Virus record (IMG/VR): IMGVR_UViG_3300010430_000123
Coordinates: 1 to 44,220 of that record
Source of the DNA: a virus
DNA length: 44,220 nt
Strand: one strand, 5' to 3'
How positions within the stretch are numbered: position 1 is the stretch's first letter; the number at the start of each line of letters is the position of its first letter. A program made the translations under genes and the position numbers. Below, in pieces: positions 37,663-44,220 of this stretch. Under the pieces are notes generated by a model. That model was not told the origin of the DNA. It saw nothing but the letters and a program-made list of their open reading frames with translations, and ran no database searches.

Positions 37663-38039
37663 CTGAGCGCACAGACCGCGAGCTGCTGGAGCTGGCCGCG
37701 AAGGCGGCGGGCATTCGCCTTGAATGGGATGGCCCGACGGAGCTTTGGCAGCCGATGTATTACGAGGGCAAAACGTACCATGCGTGGGACCCTCTCCTAG
37801 ACGACGGCGACGCCCTGAGGCTGGCGGTAAAGCTCGGCTTCACTGTCGAAATAGAGGGGCCTGAAGTCCGCTGCCCGGCGACCATAATCCACTGCGCGGG
37901 ACTGGGTGGTGAGATTTTATGGGAGCGTCACGGCGCCAGACCGAAATACGCCACGCGCCGCGCTATCGTCCGCGTCGCTGCCACCATGGCAGAGGGAGAG
38001 AGTGATGGCAAACTGGACGGAACACCAAAACCCGATTAG
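37659..38039 (+). CDS. Phage ABA-sandwich-domain protein
   Basis: A 126-aa protein with TDRELLELAAKAAGIRLEW, then AWDPLLDDGDALRLAVKLGF and ATRRAIVRVAATMAEGE. This WDPLxDDGDALRLAVKL phrase is typical of the phage ABA sandwich family found in early accessory regions. Role unknown. It overlaps the next gene by 35 bp. Confidence 0.7.
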   Translation: MTERTDRELLELAAKAAGIRLEWDGPTELWQPMYYEGKTYHAWDPLLDDGDALRLAVKLGFTVEIEGPEVRCPATIIHCAGLGGEILWERHGARPKYATRRAIVRVAATMAEGESDGKLDGTPKPD

Positions 38040-38436
38040 CGCCGAGCAGAGGCTGGCGGCGTGGAACCTGTCACACGGCATGGACTGGCAAGCATCGCTC
38101 GCACGGTTGCGCAATGCCGGTTTCCGTGAGGCGGAGTGCGCCAGCATCCTGGGCGTTACCGTCGAGGAACTGCGGGCGGAGCGTAGCCGGGACCGGGAGC
38201 CAGAACGACCCGGTGGCGATGGGTGGACCTTCGCCAGCATCCGCCAGGAAGTCAGCCGGGGCGCCACCATCAAACGCCTGTGCCGTATCACCGGGATACC
38301 GGAAAGCACAGCCCATTATCGTATCAAGGTCAAAGGCTGGAAGTTGGAAGATGCAGTCACGAAACCAGCGGAGCCCCGGCGGAAGTCCGGTAAGCGATGC
38401 GCGGCAGCACGGAGAAAGTCACTTGAGCGTTCCTGA
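38005..38436 (+). CDS. HTH DNA-binding protein
   Basis: A 143-aa protein, start at ATG 38005 behind GAGAG. The N-terminal part has SLARLRNAGFREAECASILG and VTVEELRAER (one HTH-like block); the middle has IKRLCRITGIPESTAHYRIK (a second HTH). The end is very basic (RRKSGKRCAAARRKSLERS). A phage regulator is inferred; it might read the GTTAC elements, but nothing proves this. Confidence 0.6.
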   Translation: MANWTEHQNPISAEQRLAAWNLSHGMDWQASLARLRNAGFREAECASILGVTVEELRAERSRDREPERPGGDGWTFASIRQEVSRGATIKRLCRITGIPESTAHYRIKVKGWKLEDAVTKPAEPRRKSGKRCAAARRKSLERS

Positions 38437-38599
38437 GCCCACATTTACACACCCGGAATATGCCATCGAGGAAGCGCAATTCTTGGCGGATCAGACCGGA
38501 TGCCGGCAGGCGATATGCTTCCATGATGCCGGGTACTGCGTCCGACTTGCCGACCGGGTGCGCCGGGGCGTGCTGGAAATCATACGCCCGATGGACTAA
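38423..38599 (+). CDS. Hypothetical protein with TTG start
   Basis: A 58-aa protein reading SVPEPTFTHPEYAIEEAQFL, then TGCRQAICFHDAGYCVRLAD and ending LEIIRPMD. TTG 38423 has GGAG 8 nt upstream and overlaps the previous gene by 14 bp. Small alpha/beta protein; unrecognised. Confidence 0.5.
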   Translation: MSVPEPTFTHPEYAIEEAQFLADQTGCRQAICFHDAGYCVRLADRVRRGVLEIIRPMD

Positions 38600-38603
38600 C
38601 ACA

Positions 38604-38622
38604 CGGTTACAATTCGTTACAC
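38604..38622 (+). promoter_or_regulatory. GTTAC-type element, copy 3
   Basis: CGGTTACAATTCGTTACAC, 18 of 19 bases as in the 36760 copy. Lies in the 92-bp gap 38600-38691 before the next transcription block. No clear promoter hexamers were found with it. Confidence 0.5.
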
Positions 38623-38691
38623 GATAGATACAGACGGGCCTGGAGCTGATTGGTAGAGTTAAACCATCGACAACGAAGATGGAGAAAAAAA

Positions 38692-38904
38692 ATGAAAGAT
38701 ATCATTGCCGAAATCCCGGATGCCACCAAAATAGAATGCAACGCTCGCGGCCTCTGGACGGTTCACGGGATCACCAAATCCGGCTGGGAAGTTGCGGGGT
38801 CTGGCAGCGACGTAAAGGGCGCAATTGAGGCATATTGTGACGCCAGGACCGAGCAGCTTGCTTTTGATTCCGTAGACCTGGATACCCCTTGGGAGGACGC
38901 ATGA
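38692..38904 (+). CDS. Hypothetical protein
   Basis: A 70-aa protein, start ATG 38692 after GGAGAAAAAAA. It reads IIAEIPDATKIECNARGLWT, then SGWEVAGSGSDVKGAIEAYC and an acidic end. Small alpha/beta protein. ATGA overlap with the next gene. Confidence 0.55.
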   Translation: MKDIIAEIPDATKIECNARGLWTVHGITKSGWEVAGSGSDVKGAIEAYCDARTEQLAFDSVDLDTPWEDA

Positions 38905-39086
38905 ACGACCTCAAGATAGAAGCCAAATCAGAACGCGGTAGCCGCCGCTGGCATATTTACATGGCCATGGGCGACCGCTATCAAGTAGCCAATGCTCCGA
39001 ACCTGCGGGAAGGCTTGCAGGAATGCGCCCGAAACCTGGGCATCAGTGCGGAGCGGATTGTTCGGGAGGGACTGAAAGATGAATAG
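38901..39086 (+). CDS. Hypothetical protein
   Basis: A 61-aa protein, ATG 38901 in an ATGA overlap and behind GGGAGG. It contains SRRWHIYMAMGDRYQVANAP and LREGLQECARNLGISAER, a strand pair then a helix. Unrecognised. Confidence 0.55.
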   Translation: MNDLKIEAKSERGSRRWHIYMAMGDRYQVANAPNLREGLQECARNLGISAERIVREGLKDE

Positions 39087-39525
39087 CACCGACCGCGCCC
39101 TGCTGCGCCTGACCTTCGGCGCCCTGGTGGGATTGATCATCGTGCTGGCCATCTGCTGGCAGCCCGCCCAAGCCGAGCCCCTGTGCGACCGTGTACTGTT
39201 CGGCGGGTGGAGCTACCACGCCGACCGGGAATACGACTACAACGAGACCCACGACATGATCGGGGTGCAGTGCCGGAACGTCAGCGCCATGCGGTTCACC
39301 AATTCATACGGCGATGAAGCCTATGGACTGGGTTACGACTGGGTGGGCTATCGCAACGGCCCGTTGAAAGTCGGCGCCTACGCGGCAGTCTGGACCGGCT
39401 ATGAGGGATACGATTACGGTATGCCGGTGGGCGGTGTGCGTGCCCGGCTGAACGTCGGACATGCTGCCCTGGTGGTAACGACTGCGGTGGAAGTGTCTAC
39501 CCTGCACCTGGAATGGAGGTTCTGA
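39079..39525 (+). CDS. Secreted outer-membrane-barrel-like protein
   Basis: A 148-aa protein with a signal peptide (LTFGALVGLIIVLAICWQPA, cleavage likely after AQA). The mature part has alternating Tyr/Gly strands (FGGWSYHADREYDY; YGDEAYGLGYDWVGYRNG) and ends LHLEWRF; a terminal Phe is typical of outer-membrane barrels recognised by BAM. It may be an envelope-modifying or superinfection-exclusion protein; inferred. Overlaps the previous gene by 8 bp. Confidence 0.6.
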   Translation: MNSTDRALLRLTFGALVGLIIVLAICWQPAQAEPLCDRVLFGGWSYHADREYDYNETHDMIGVQCRNVSAMRFTNSYGDEAYGLGYDWVGYRNGPLKVGAYAAVWTGYEGYDYGMPVGGVRARLNVGHAALVVTTAVEVSTLHLEWRF

Positions 39526-39526
39526 C

Positions 39527-39718
39527 ATGATCGAGTGGTTCTATGTCGGCAAGGTGGGGCGCGGGCACATCGTCCGGGCCAATGAGATATTCCACCAGAT
39601 ACCGGAACAGGTGTGGCGCGATCCCGAGGCGTGCGCCAGGGTGTTCAATCAGATGTACTGGGAAGCGAGGGAGGTGTCATGCGCGGATTCGACTTGGCCG
39701 GTTTCCTGGCCGTTATAG
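39527..39718 (+). CDS. Hypothetical protein
   Basis: A 63-aa protein with GGAGG 8 nt upstream, one base after the previous stop. It reads MIEWFYVGKVGRGHIVRANE, then VWRDPEACARVFNQMYWEAR. No family recognised. Overlaps the next small gene by 40 bp. Confidence 0.5.
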   Translation: MIEWFYVGKVGRGHIVRANEIFHQIPEQVWRDPEACARVFNQMYWEAREVSCADSTWPVSWPL

Positions 39719-39756
39719 TGCTGTCCCTGATATTCCTCGACGTGGCGATATTCTAA
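39679..39756 (+). CDS. 25-aa membrane peptide
   Basis: A short frame MRGFDLAGFLAVIVLSLIFL with DVAIF, one hydrophobic helix, behind GGGAGG. It ends in a TAATG overlap with the SleB-type hydrolase. Such a coupled peptide could be a small holin or a secretion aid; inferred from coupling only. Confidence 0.55.
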   Translation: MRGFDLAGFLAVIVLSLIFLDVAIF

Positions 39757-40163
39757 TGCTGCCAGAAGCCATCCTATGCCTCGCTACGGCGATCTACCAC
39801 GAAAGCCGGGGCGAACCACTGCCGGGACAGTTCGCGGTGGCAGAGGTCATTATACGGCGTCAGCGGAGCGGGCGCTGGCCGGATACAGTCTGCGGCGTTG
39901 TGTACCAGCGGATGCAGTTTGCGTGGACCCGGCGCAAGGTGATGGTTGATTCCGAGTCCGTGGCGTGGCGCCAGTCCCTAGCGGTCGCCAAGGCGGCCTG
40001 GGTCAGCCGGTGGAATGGATGGGGCGCTGCCACTTTTTGCGCAGACCACTTTCATTCAGGGCGCCCGCCCGGCTGGGCCGAGGGCATGACGGTGGATAGG
40101 GTCATCGGTGGGCATGTGTTCTACTGTGCGGATTCCAGCCACTCACGCCCGGCCCGGTTCTGA
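39756..40163 (+). CDS. SleB/CwlJ-type cell wall hydrolase
   Basis: A 135-aa hydrolase_2-family protein. Start ATG 39756 in a TAATG overlap. The opening ILCLATAIYHESRGEPLPGQ holds the catalytic-type Glu16, followed by VAEVIIRRQRSGRWPDTVCG, VVYQRMQFAWT and, near the end, FCADHFHSGRPPGW. SleB-type enzymes cleave the glycan strand. No signal peptide. It converges on Rz1 and overlaps its end by 43 bp. Confidence 0.8.
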   Translation: MLPEAILCLATAIYHESRGEPLPGQFAVAEVIIRRQRSGRWPDTVCGVVYQRMQFAWTRRKVMVDSESVAWRQSLAVAKAAWVSRWNGWGAATFCADHFHSGRPPGWAEGMTVDRVIGGHVFYCADSSHSRPARF

Positions 40164-40375
40164 TCGTTGCACTCCGCCAGGGCCTCTTGCAGCATCAGGG
40201 TGTATTCCAGTGCGAGATAACCTAACTGCCCGTTAGCGGGCGCAGGGACAGCACAGGGGGCGAAGTACCCAGCCGGGGGCCGGACGTACTCAATTTGTGT
40301 TTTGACCGGCCCCGAGGCGCAGGCGCTCAAGAGAAGCGTCAGGCACAGGCACGGAGTAGCAAGCCTTGAGTTCAT
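40121..40375 (-). CDS. Rz1: Rz1-like outer-membrane spanin lipoprotein
   Basis: An 84-aa lipoprotein whose first third lies within the Rz gene in another frame. The signal sequence MNSRLATPCLCLTLLLSACA has a lipobox LSAC (Cys19). A proline-containing segment VRPPAGYFAPCAVPAPANG follows, as in Rz1. Together with Rz it bridges and fuses inner and outer membranes at the end of lysis. Confidence 0.85.
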   Translation of the reverse strand: MNSRLATPCLCLTLLLSACASGPVKTQIEYVRPPAGYFAPCAVPAPANGQLGYLALEYTLMLQEALAECNDQNRAGREWLESAQ

Positions 40376-40679
40376 CGGTTGCACCTTGCAAGTCGTTGCG
40401 GATACCAGACCGGAGTTGATCGAACCGGGCGGCAGTCTCTTTGCGCCACTCGGCCCATTCCTGCTCAATGCTTTCACGCCGTGCAAGTTCCTCGCCCAGT
40501 CTGGCGGCCTGTGCGGCGTTCTCAGTCGCGATCTGCTCCGCCCTGGCCTTGGCCCCCTCCAAAGCGATGACCTCGCTTCTGAGCCCATTCACATACCAGC
40601 CGACGCCGATTAAGCCAAGGACCAAAGCGGCCCCGGCTAGCCACTTCCAGTGACGCATCAACAATGCAATAGCAGGCAT
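40290..40679 (-). CDS. Rz: Rz-like inner-membrane spanin
   Basis: A 129-aa protein with one transmembrane helix near the N-terminus (WLAGAALVLGLIGVGWYV) and a long periplasmic coiled coil (LEGAKARAEQIATENAAQAA). A strong GGAG ribosome site is 6 nt upstream. The nested Rz1 gene confirms the class. An overlapping frame in 40522-40761 (MGKVERWAFLILLLVAVPAI) could encode another small membrane protein, but lacks a ribosome site. Confidence 0.85.
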   Translation of the reverse strand: MPAIALLMRHWKWLAGAALVLGLIGVGWYVNGLRSEVIALEGAKARAEQIATENAAQAARLGEELARRESIEQEWAEWRKETAARFDQLRSGIRNDLQGATDELKACYSVPVPDASLERLRLGAGQNTN

Positions 40680-40730
40680 ATCTAACTCCTATCAGGAAAC
40701 TGATAGCGGGCACCGCCACCAGCAGGAGAA

Positions 40731-40937
40731 TCAGGAACGCCCATCTTTCGACCTTGCCCATACGAACCACCCCCATACCGTGGCGGGAATACCGATAAGG
40801 GCAGTATACGCCGTTGCGGCAGCGCCGGAAATAAGCGTGATGTCATCGAACACTTGGTGGGTGGCGTACGTCACCAGGGCCATGCCCCATATCACGGCAA
40901 AGAACGTCAGCCACTTGGCCCGCTCACCGCCCGGCAT
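40731..40937 (-). CDS. Holin-like membrane protein
   Basis: A 68-aa protein with two transmembrane helices (LTFFAVIWGMALVTYATHQV; AYTALIGIPATVWGWFVW), a charged N-terminus and a basic C-terminus. Its ATG overlaps the endolysin stop (ATGA). Small two-helix proteins here commonly serve as holins; coupling to the endolysin supports this. Confidence 0.65.
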   Translation of the reverse strand: MPGGERAKWLTFFAVIWGMALVTYATHQVFDDITLISGAAATAYTALIGIPATVWGWFVWARSKDGRS

Positions 40938-41359
40938 CAGGGGTACTCCGGGGCCACAAGCTCGAAATGGACAAGGTCGTTGAGCCCATTGTCAGAGACT
41001 TGCGTATCCATGTCCCAATCCCCGCCCCACCTAAGTCTGTGGCCGATATCCCCGGTCCGTAACAAATATGAAGCAATCCCCATCACGTGCCCGGCAAAAA
41101 ACCTAAATCTCGCCAAATCCTCCCAGTCAATTGGATAAGGAGCGACATCTATCGCCATGCTGGGGTTTTCGTTATGCTTGCTCTGAGGGTATTTAAGTTG
41201 AGATTTTCCGGAAGCATAAGCGGCGTTTTGGGCATCCCGCCCGCGCCGACCCTCCAGAACCGAGCAATCAAATGACTCAATCACCACGCCAAAAATAACC
41301 CTGAGGTCATCGTGGCATGATTCCAGCCTCTTGAGGCTGGACGCGCTAAACCTTGGCAT
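40937..41359 (-). CDS. Endolysin, peptidase M15 (VanY-like)
   Basis: A 140-aa L-Ala-D-Glu or D-Ala-type endopeptidase. Zinc ligands fit SKH-x8-D: His62 and Asp71 (AIDVAPYPIDWED), then His131 (DLVHFEL). RWGGDWDMDT is the usual loop between them. No secretion signal, so it needs the holin to reach the wall. ATG directly follows the TGA of an HNH fragment. Confidence 0.88.
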   Translation of the reverse strand: MPRFSASSLKRLESCHDDLRVIFGVVIESFDCSVLEGRRGRDAQNAAYASGKSQLKYPQSKHNENPSMAIDVAPYPIDWEDLARFRFFAGHVMGIASYLLRTGDIGHRLRWGGDWDMDTQVSDNGLNDLVHFELVAPEYP

Positions 41360-41494
41360 TCATCTTTTCCCGTGATTGTCGTGAAACCCGAGGCGGCGCT
41401 CTGCCTTGCGCCGGTCATGGCGCCAAAATATCTGGCCAGACTCGGGGTCGTATCGGAAAAACTCATGCGCCTCTTCGGGTGTTATCTTGCTCAC
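41360..41494 (-). pseudogene. Truncated HNH-type endonuclease fragment
   Basis: A 44-codon frame from GTG 41494, behind AAGGAGGA. It reads ITPEEAHEFFRYDPESGQIF with W, the usual start of HNH homing endonucleases (FxYDPExGxIxW), but stops before any HNH core. It lies inside the lysis cassette and probably is a remnant that still supplies the endolysin with translation coupling. Confidence 0.5.
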
Positions 41495-41513
41495 AATATC
41501 CTCCTTGGTTTCC

Positions 41514-41585
41514 TCAAAGGATATCATGTTCCAGAAAAACAACAAACGTGCCCATGGGGGTGTAGCCGTAGCGAGTCAGCCTCAT
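41514..41585 (-). pseudogene. 23-aa frame resembling the start of DUF5675
   Basis: ATG overlaps the XhlA-like stop (ATGA). The peptide MRLTRYGYTPMGTFVVFLE resembles the N-terminus of DUF5675 phage proteins (yTPMGTFG), which often lie beside holins. It ends after 23 aa. Probably the remaining 5' end of a gene cut by the loss or insertion event that left the HNH fragment. Confidence 0.4.
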
Positions 41586-41806
41586 TTCACTACTCCGTAA
41601 ATCGCAGCACCGACAGACGCAATAGCCACAACGCACCCGGCAATGTACTTGCCCATCCGTATTCCGCCACGGGCTTCCGATAGCTCGCCGCGTATCGCCT
41701 TCAGCTCGGCCATGATTTCAGCGTGACTAGCCTCAAGGGCCGTGATCCGCTGGTTCTGGACAGCGAGCTGAGTTTCCGGCAGTGCGTTTCCGTATTCGTC
41801 CATCAT
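41582..41806 (-). CDS. XhlA-like (hemolysin/holin-associated) protein
   Basis: A 74-aa protein with a coiled coil (TALEASHAEIMAELKAIRGE) and a C-terminal transmembrane helix (YIAGCVVAIASVGAAIYGVV), the XhlA layout. In known phages XhlA aids holin or endolysin function at the membrane. First lysis gene after the tailspike. The 135 bp upstream (41807-41941) hold only very short frames. Confidence 0.65.
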   Translation of the reverse strand: MMDEYGNALPETQLAVQNQRITALEASHAEIMAELKAIRGELSEARGGIRMGKYIAGCVVAIASVGAAIYGVVK

Positions 41807-41941
41807 GGTGTTAGCTCGGTGCTGTTGGGTCGTTGTACTGGTCCATATCAGCCTCTTGTATCGGTGCCCGAAGTCTTACTCACGATAACCTCCCGTATTT
41901 ATCCATGCTGATTCCCTATTCAGATTGCCGGGGTGGGTTGG

Positions 41942-44209
41942 TCAGAAAACCAAGAGCTCGCGTGGGTCTGTCGTGTTGTTCTCTCGGTCCACTCGGTGGG
42001 CGCTTTTGACGGCCCTGGTGTAAATATAGCCTTCGTTTGGCGAGAAGTCGTAGACGCTCCCTACCACGTTGCCGGGGTTAACGCCGCCTGGGGGCGACAT
42101 CGTCTCGGTTACCGTGGATGACGTGCCCCCTTCGACCCAAACATGCGCCTCGCGTGAAAGGAAGTTCGCCCGTTGCCTCCAGCCCAGAGACCCTGACGAA
42201 TACGCCCGGCTATCGCTCACGTCGCAGCCGATATTCCATGATTTCGAGCCCAGCACGTCGGCCACAATCGGCCCCATAGATGACCGGTACTCACCATTGA
42301 TCCTGACTGTTGCGGAACCGTCGTGCGTTGTGGTGGCGTTGTCGGTGTTCGCCTCGAAGCGAGTACCGCAATATCGGGAAGTGCAATTCAGCTCCAGACC
42401 CACGCCTCCGACCGCTCCGTCGCTGCTTTCATCGTAGGAGAAGCCGTCGTGGGCGATTCGGGAAAGGATGCAATCCTGGGAGTAAATTTCCGCGCCGGAG
42501 GACGTGACCGCGTCGCCTTCAACAAGGTGTTTCCCGGTACAATTCTTTTGCATGAACACCGCCCGCTTCCCAGCGGCCAGCACCCCTGAGCCGCCAACGA
42601 AATCGCAATCCTCAATGTATAGCTGACTCCCCGCCGGGAGCGTGCCGTTCGACTGGGTGAGCAGGACAAAAATATCAGGATCACCCGTCAGGTCCCGCGA
42701 GTCGAATGCGTGAACATACACAGTGGAGCCGTCGAGGAACCAGCTACCGGGGGTGCTGACAACCTCGGCGGCGCTTGCGACCAGTTCAAGCTCTTGCCAA
42801 TCGCCCTCGGCGTCCACGTTGCTTCGGTCTACGACAAGCCCGGCGCTGGAAATCGAGCCCGTCGCTTTATAAGCATTGCCGCTGTAGGATGACCAGTCTC
42901 CGCTATGGTCGAAGCTGGCAATAAAAAGAGCCCGCTCTCCATTATAGGGCTTGACCACCGCGTCTTTGGACGGGCTTACATTCGTTGGATGCTGGCGGAA
43001 ATGAGGCTCCGAGGCATCCACGTAGAAAGTCGCGGCAGTAATGCCGCCGTCGGCTTCGACCTGTGACCGAGCAAACCCTATAGTTCGGTACGGGGCGCCG
43101 ACGCTGCCATCTCCGGACCCGTTGCTCCCGCTGGGTGATACATACACATCGGCATCCGTTACCGGCGCATAGTCAGACAAGTCAAAACTCTCCGTGACCG
43201 CATGACCCTCAGAGTCGAGGTAAAGCACGGACGGCAGCGGGATCGACCCTTGCCAGGAGAAAGGGCACTCTGGTTTGTCCGTGCTGAAACCATAGGCTCG
43301 GCGATCCGCGAACGCCATGCTGCGCGCCCCCGCGAAGCCTCCCTCAGAAAGATCAAAAATCTGCTGTCCGGCGGACTGCGCTATCGCGGACTCGCAGACA
43401 AACGTGACCCCCTCGTCAGGCACAACAACGGCCCCCGGCATGAACGTGACCGGCGTTTCCACTGCGGTATCGGATGCAACCCGATAAGTTCCAGCGCTGA
43501 GCACAAGCCCCTTTCCAACGCTGGCGGCATCCAGGATGCGCGGGGTGGCATCTTCAATGCCGGTGTCCGGTGTCGAAAACCAGCCCGACCAGACGGGCCC
43601 ATTGCTGTTTCGCCGAATCAGTTTTCCGCCGACGATGAACGTATACCCGTTATCGTCCGTTTCGCCGTTCTCATCGCCGAGCACAACCAGATCGCTTCCA
43701 CCGCCATCTCCAGGCTCTAGCGCCCCATTCAAACGAATAGACTGCCCATCCTGCACCCCCGTCAGGGCGCGGAGGGCGGCGATGTCGGGGACGGCAAGGA
43801 CCCGCTTGCGTATCGCAGCGGTGGATGGGTAGGTCTCGATCTCCACAGCAGAGCCCGCATCGTTGCGATACAGGATCAGGAAATCGTCTTCGTCTTCGCT
43901 GGGGACCGTGAAGTAACCACCGTCGCTGGTGGCCGCGAGCCCCGCTGCCGTGTCCCCGTAAACCCCCGCAGCGAGCTGGGCGGCGTCACGGGCGTTCTCG
44001 GCTTCGTCGGCGGCGGCCTCGGCGCGGTCGGCCTCTTGGGTGGCGAAGATTTCCACCGCATCCACGGCGACCGTGATGGCGTTGTCGATTTTCTCGCTGG
44101 ACCAGACCCGCGCATCATCTGTAATGGTGTCGTCAATCAGGGTAACCGCGCCGATTTCGTAATCGGTGAGTGTGGTGGACACACCGCCAAGCTCGGCCTT
44201 CAGGTCGTA
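41942..44209 (-). CDS. Tailspike with beta-helix, main part (starts at 198)
   Basis: The main 756 codons of the 821-aa tailspike; together with 1-198 it is one gene once positions 44210-44220 are merged with 1-11. Continuing from the N-terminal domain, residues about 122-145 are an Ala-rich coiled coil (ATQEADRAEAAADEAENARD). Then comes the linker AAGLAATSDGGYFTVPSEDE and a middle domain (WSGWFSTPDTG). From about residue 415, DVYVSPSGSNGSGDGS opens a right-handed beta-helix to about 720, as in pectate-lyase-like tailspikes that cleave or bind surface polysaccharide. The end is a small trimerisation-type segment. A depolymerase activity is inferred only. Confidence 0.85.
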   Translation of the reverse strand, partial: YDLKAELGGVSTTLTDYEIGAVTLIDDTITDDARVWSSEKIDNAITVAVDAVEIFATQEADRAEAAADEAENARDAAQLAAGVYGDTAAGLAATSDGGYFTVPSEDEDDFLILYRNDAGSAVEIETYPSTAAIRKRVLAVPDIAALRALTGVQDGQSIRLNGALEPGDGGGSDLVVLGDENGETDDNGYTFIVGGKLIRRNSNGPVWSGWFSTPDTGIEDATPRILDAASVGKGLVLSAGTYRVASDTAVETPVTFMPGAVVVPDEGVTFVCESAIAQSAGQQIFDLSEGGFAGARSMAFADRRAYGFSTDKPECPFSWQGSIPLPSVLYLDSEGHAVTESFDLSDYAPVTDADVYVSPSGSNGSGDGSVGAPYRTIGFARSQVEADGGITAATFYVDASEPHFRQHPTNVSPSKDAVVKPYNGERALFIASFDHSGDWSSYSGNAYKATGSISSAGLVVDRSNVDAEGDWQELELVASAAEVVSTPGSWFLDGSTVYVHAFDSRDLTGDPDIFVLLTQSNGTLPAGSQLYIEDCDFVGGSGVLAAGKRAVFMQKNCTGKHLVEGDAVTSSGAEIYSQDCILSRIAHDGFSYDESSDGAVGGVGLELNCTSRYCGTRFEANTDNATTTHDGSATVRINGEYRSSMGPIVADVLGSKSWNIGCDVSDSRAYSSGSLGWRQRANFLSREAHVWVEGGTSSTVTETMSPPGGVNPGNVVGSVYDFSPNEGYIYTRAVKSAHRVDRENNTTDPRELLVF

Positions 44210-44220
44210 GATGCCCGGCA
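44210..44220. repeat. Terminal direct repeat (same as 1-11)
   Basis: GATGCCCGGCA occurs at 1-11 and 44210-44220. Collapsing it keeps the tailspike frame open; a plain head-to-tail join gives a stop within seven codons. It is therefore an assembly or permutation overlap, not a biological repeat. Confidence 0.85.

Noticed and set aside
40522-40761. Extra small membrane protein overlapping holin-like and Rz genes
   Set aside because: Hydrophobic start is suggestive, but there is no ribosome site and the C-terminal half is a shadow of Rz; kept only as a note.
1-44220. CRISPR array or tRNA genes
   Set aside because: No regularly spaced repeats and no cloverleaf or CCA-type ends were seen on either strand by eye.

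Overview
The window is an essentially complete genome of a tailed, siphovirus-type bacteriophage of a Gram-negative host. Evidence: terminase, DUF1073-type portal, MuF head protein, assemblin-type protease/scaffold, HK97-fold capsid, a tail tube gene, a G/GT frameshift, tape measure, tail tip and tailspike, plus Rz/Rz1 spanins, which imply an outer membrane. The two ends share an 11-bp direct repeat (1-11 = 44210-44220). Collapsing it joins an open reading frame cut by the window edges, so the molecule is circular or circularly permuted at about 44,209 bp and the window edge is arbitrary. The sequence is GC-rich and many proteins are acidic; the host cannot be named from this. No integrase, CI-type repressor, DNA polymerase or RNA polymerase is visible.

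Layout: two divergent arms start near 30.35-30.43 kb and converge at 40.12-40.16 kb. The minus arm runs leftward: a small HTH regulator, an ASCH-like protein, O-like and P-like replication genes with iteron-like repeats, ninB, a DUF551 protein, ninG, an AP2/HNH endonuclease, a roughly 640-nt non-coding structured region (25.03-25.67 kb), a T5 A1-like phosphoesterase and small accessory genes. Then come an HslV-like peptidase, the terminase subunits, portal, MuF protein (with intein), an accessory cassette, protease/scaffold, capsid, connectors, tail genes and tailspike. Across the window edge follows the lysis cassette: XhlA-like, decayed fragments, M15 endopeptidase, holin-like, Rz and Rz1. 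The plus arm holds early and accessory genes: Ea22-like mosaic proteins, a Rad52-like annealing protein, SSB, two HNH proteins, many small overlapping genes, a secreted barrel-like protein, and a SleB-type hydrolase that meets Rz1 tail to tail.

Standout features: (1) the MuF gene carries a 318-codon intein, and a 282-aa HTH plus Vsr-like homing endonuclease is encoded on the opposite strand entirely inside it, codon opposite codon; (2) an intergenic region near 25.3 kb with many hairpins and two 9-bp long-range helices, resembling the giant phage ncRNAs (GOLLD/ROOL class) in size and setting; (3) an in-frame TGA at codon 46 of the tape measure gene; (4) a proteasome/HslV-like peptidase beside the terminase genes; (5) a repeated GTTAC-based element in front of several transcription units on both strands.

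Replication likely uses O/P-like loading onto the host replisome, with Rad52-like annealing, SSB and NinB/NinG for recombination. Packaging uses TerS/TerL, and lysis uses two different wall hydrolases with holin-like proteins and a nested spanin pair.
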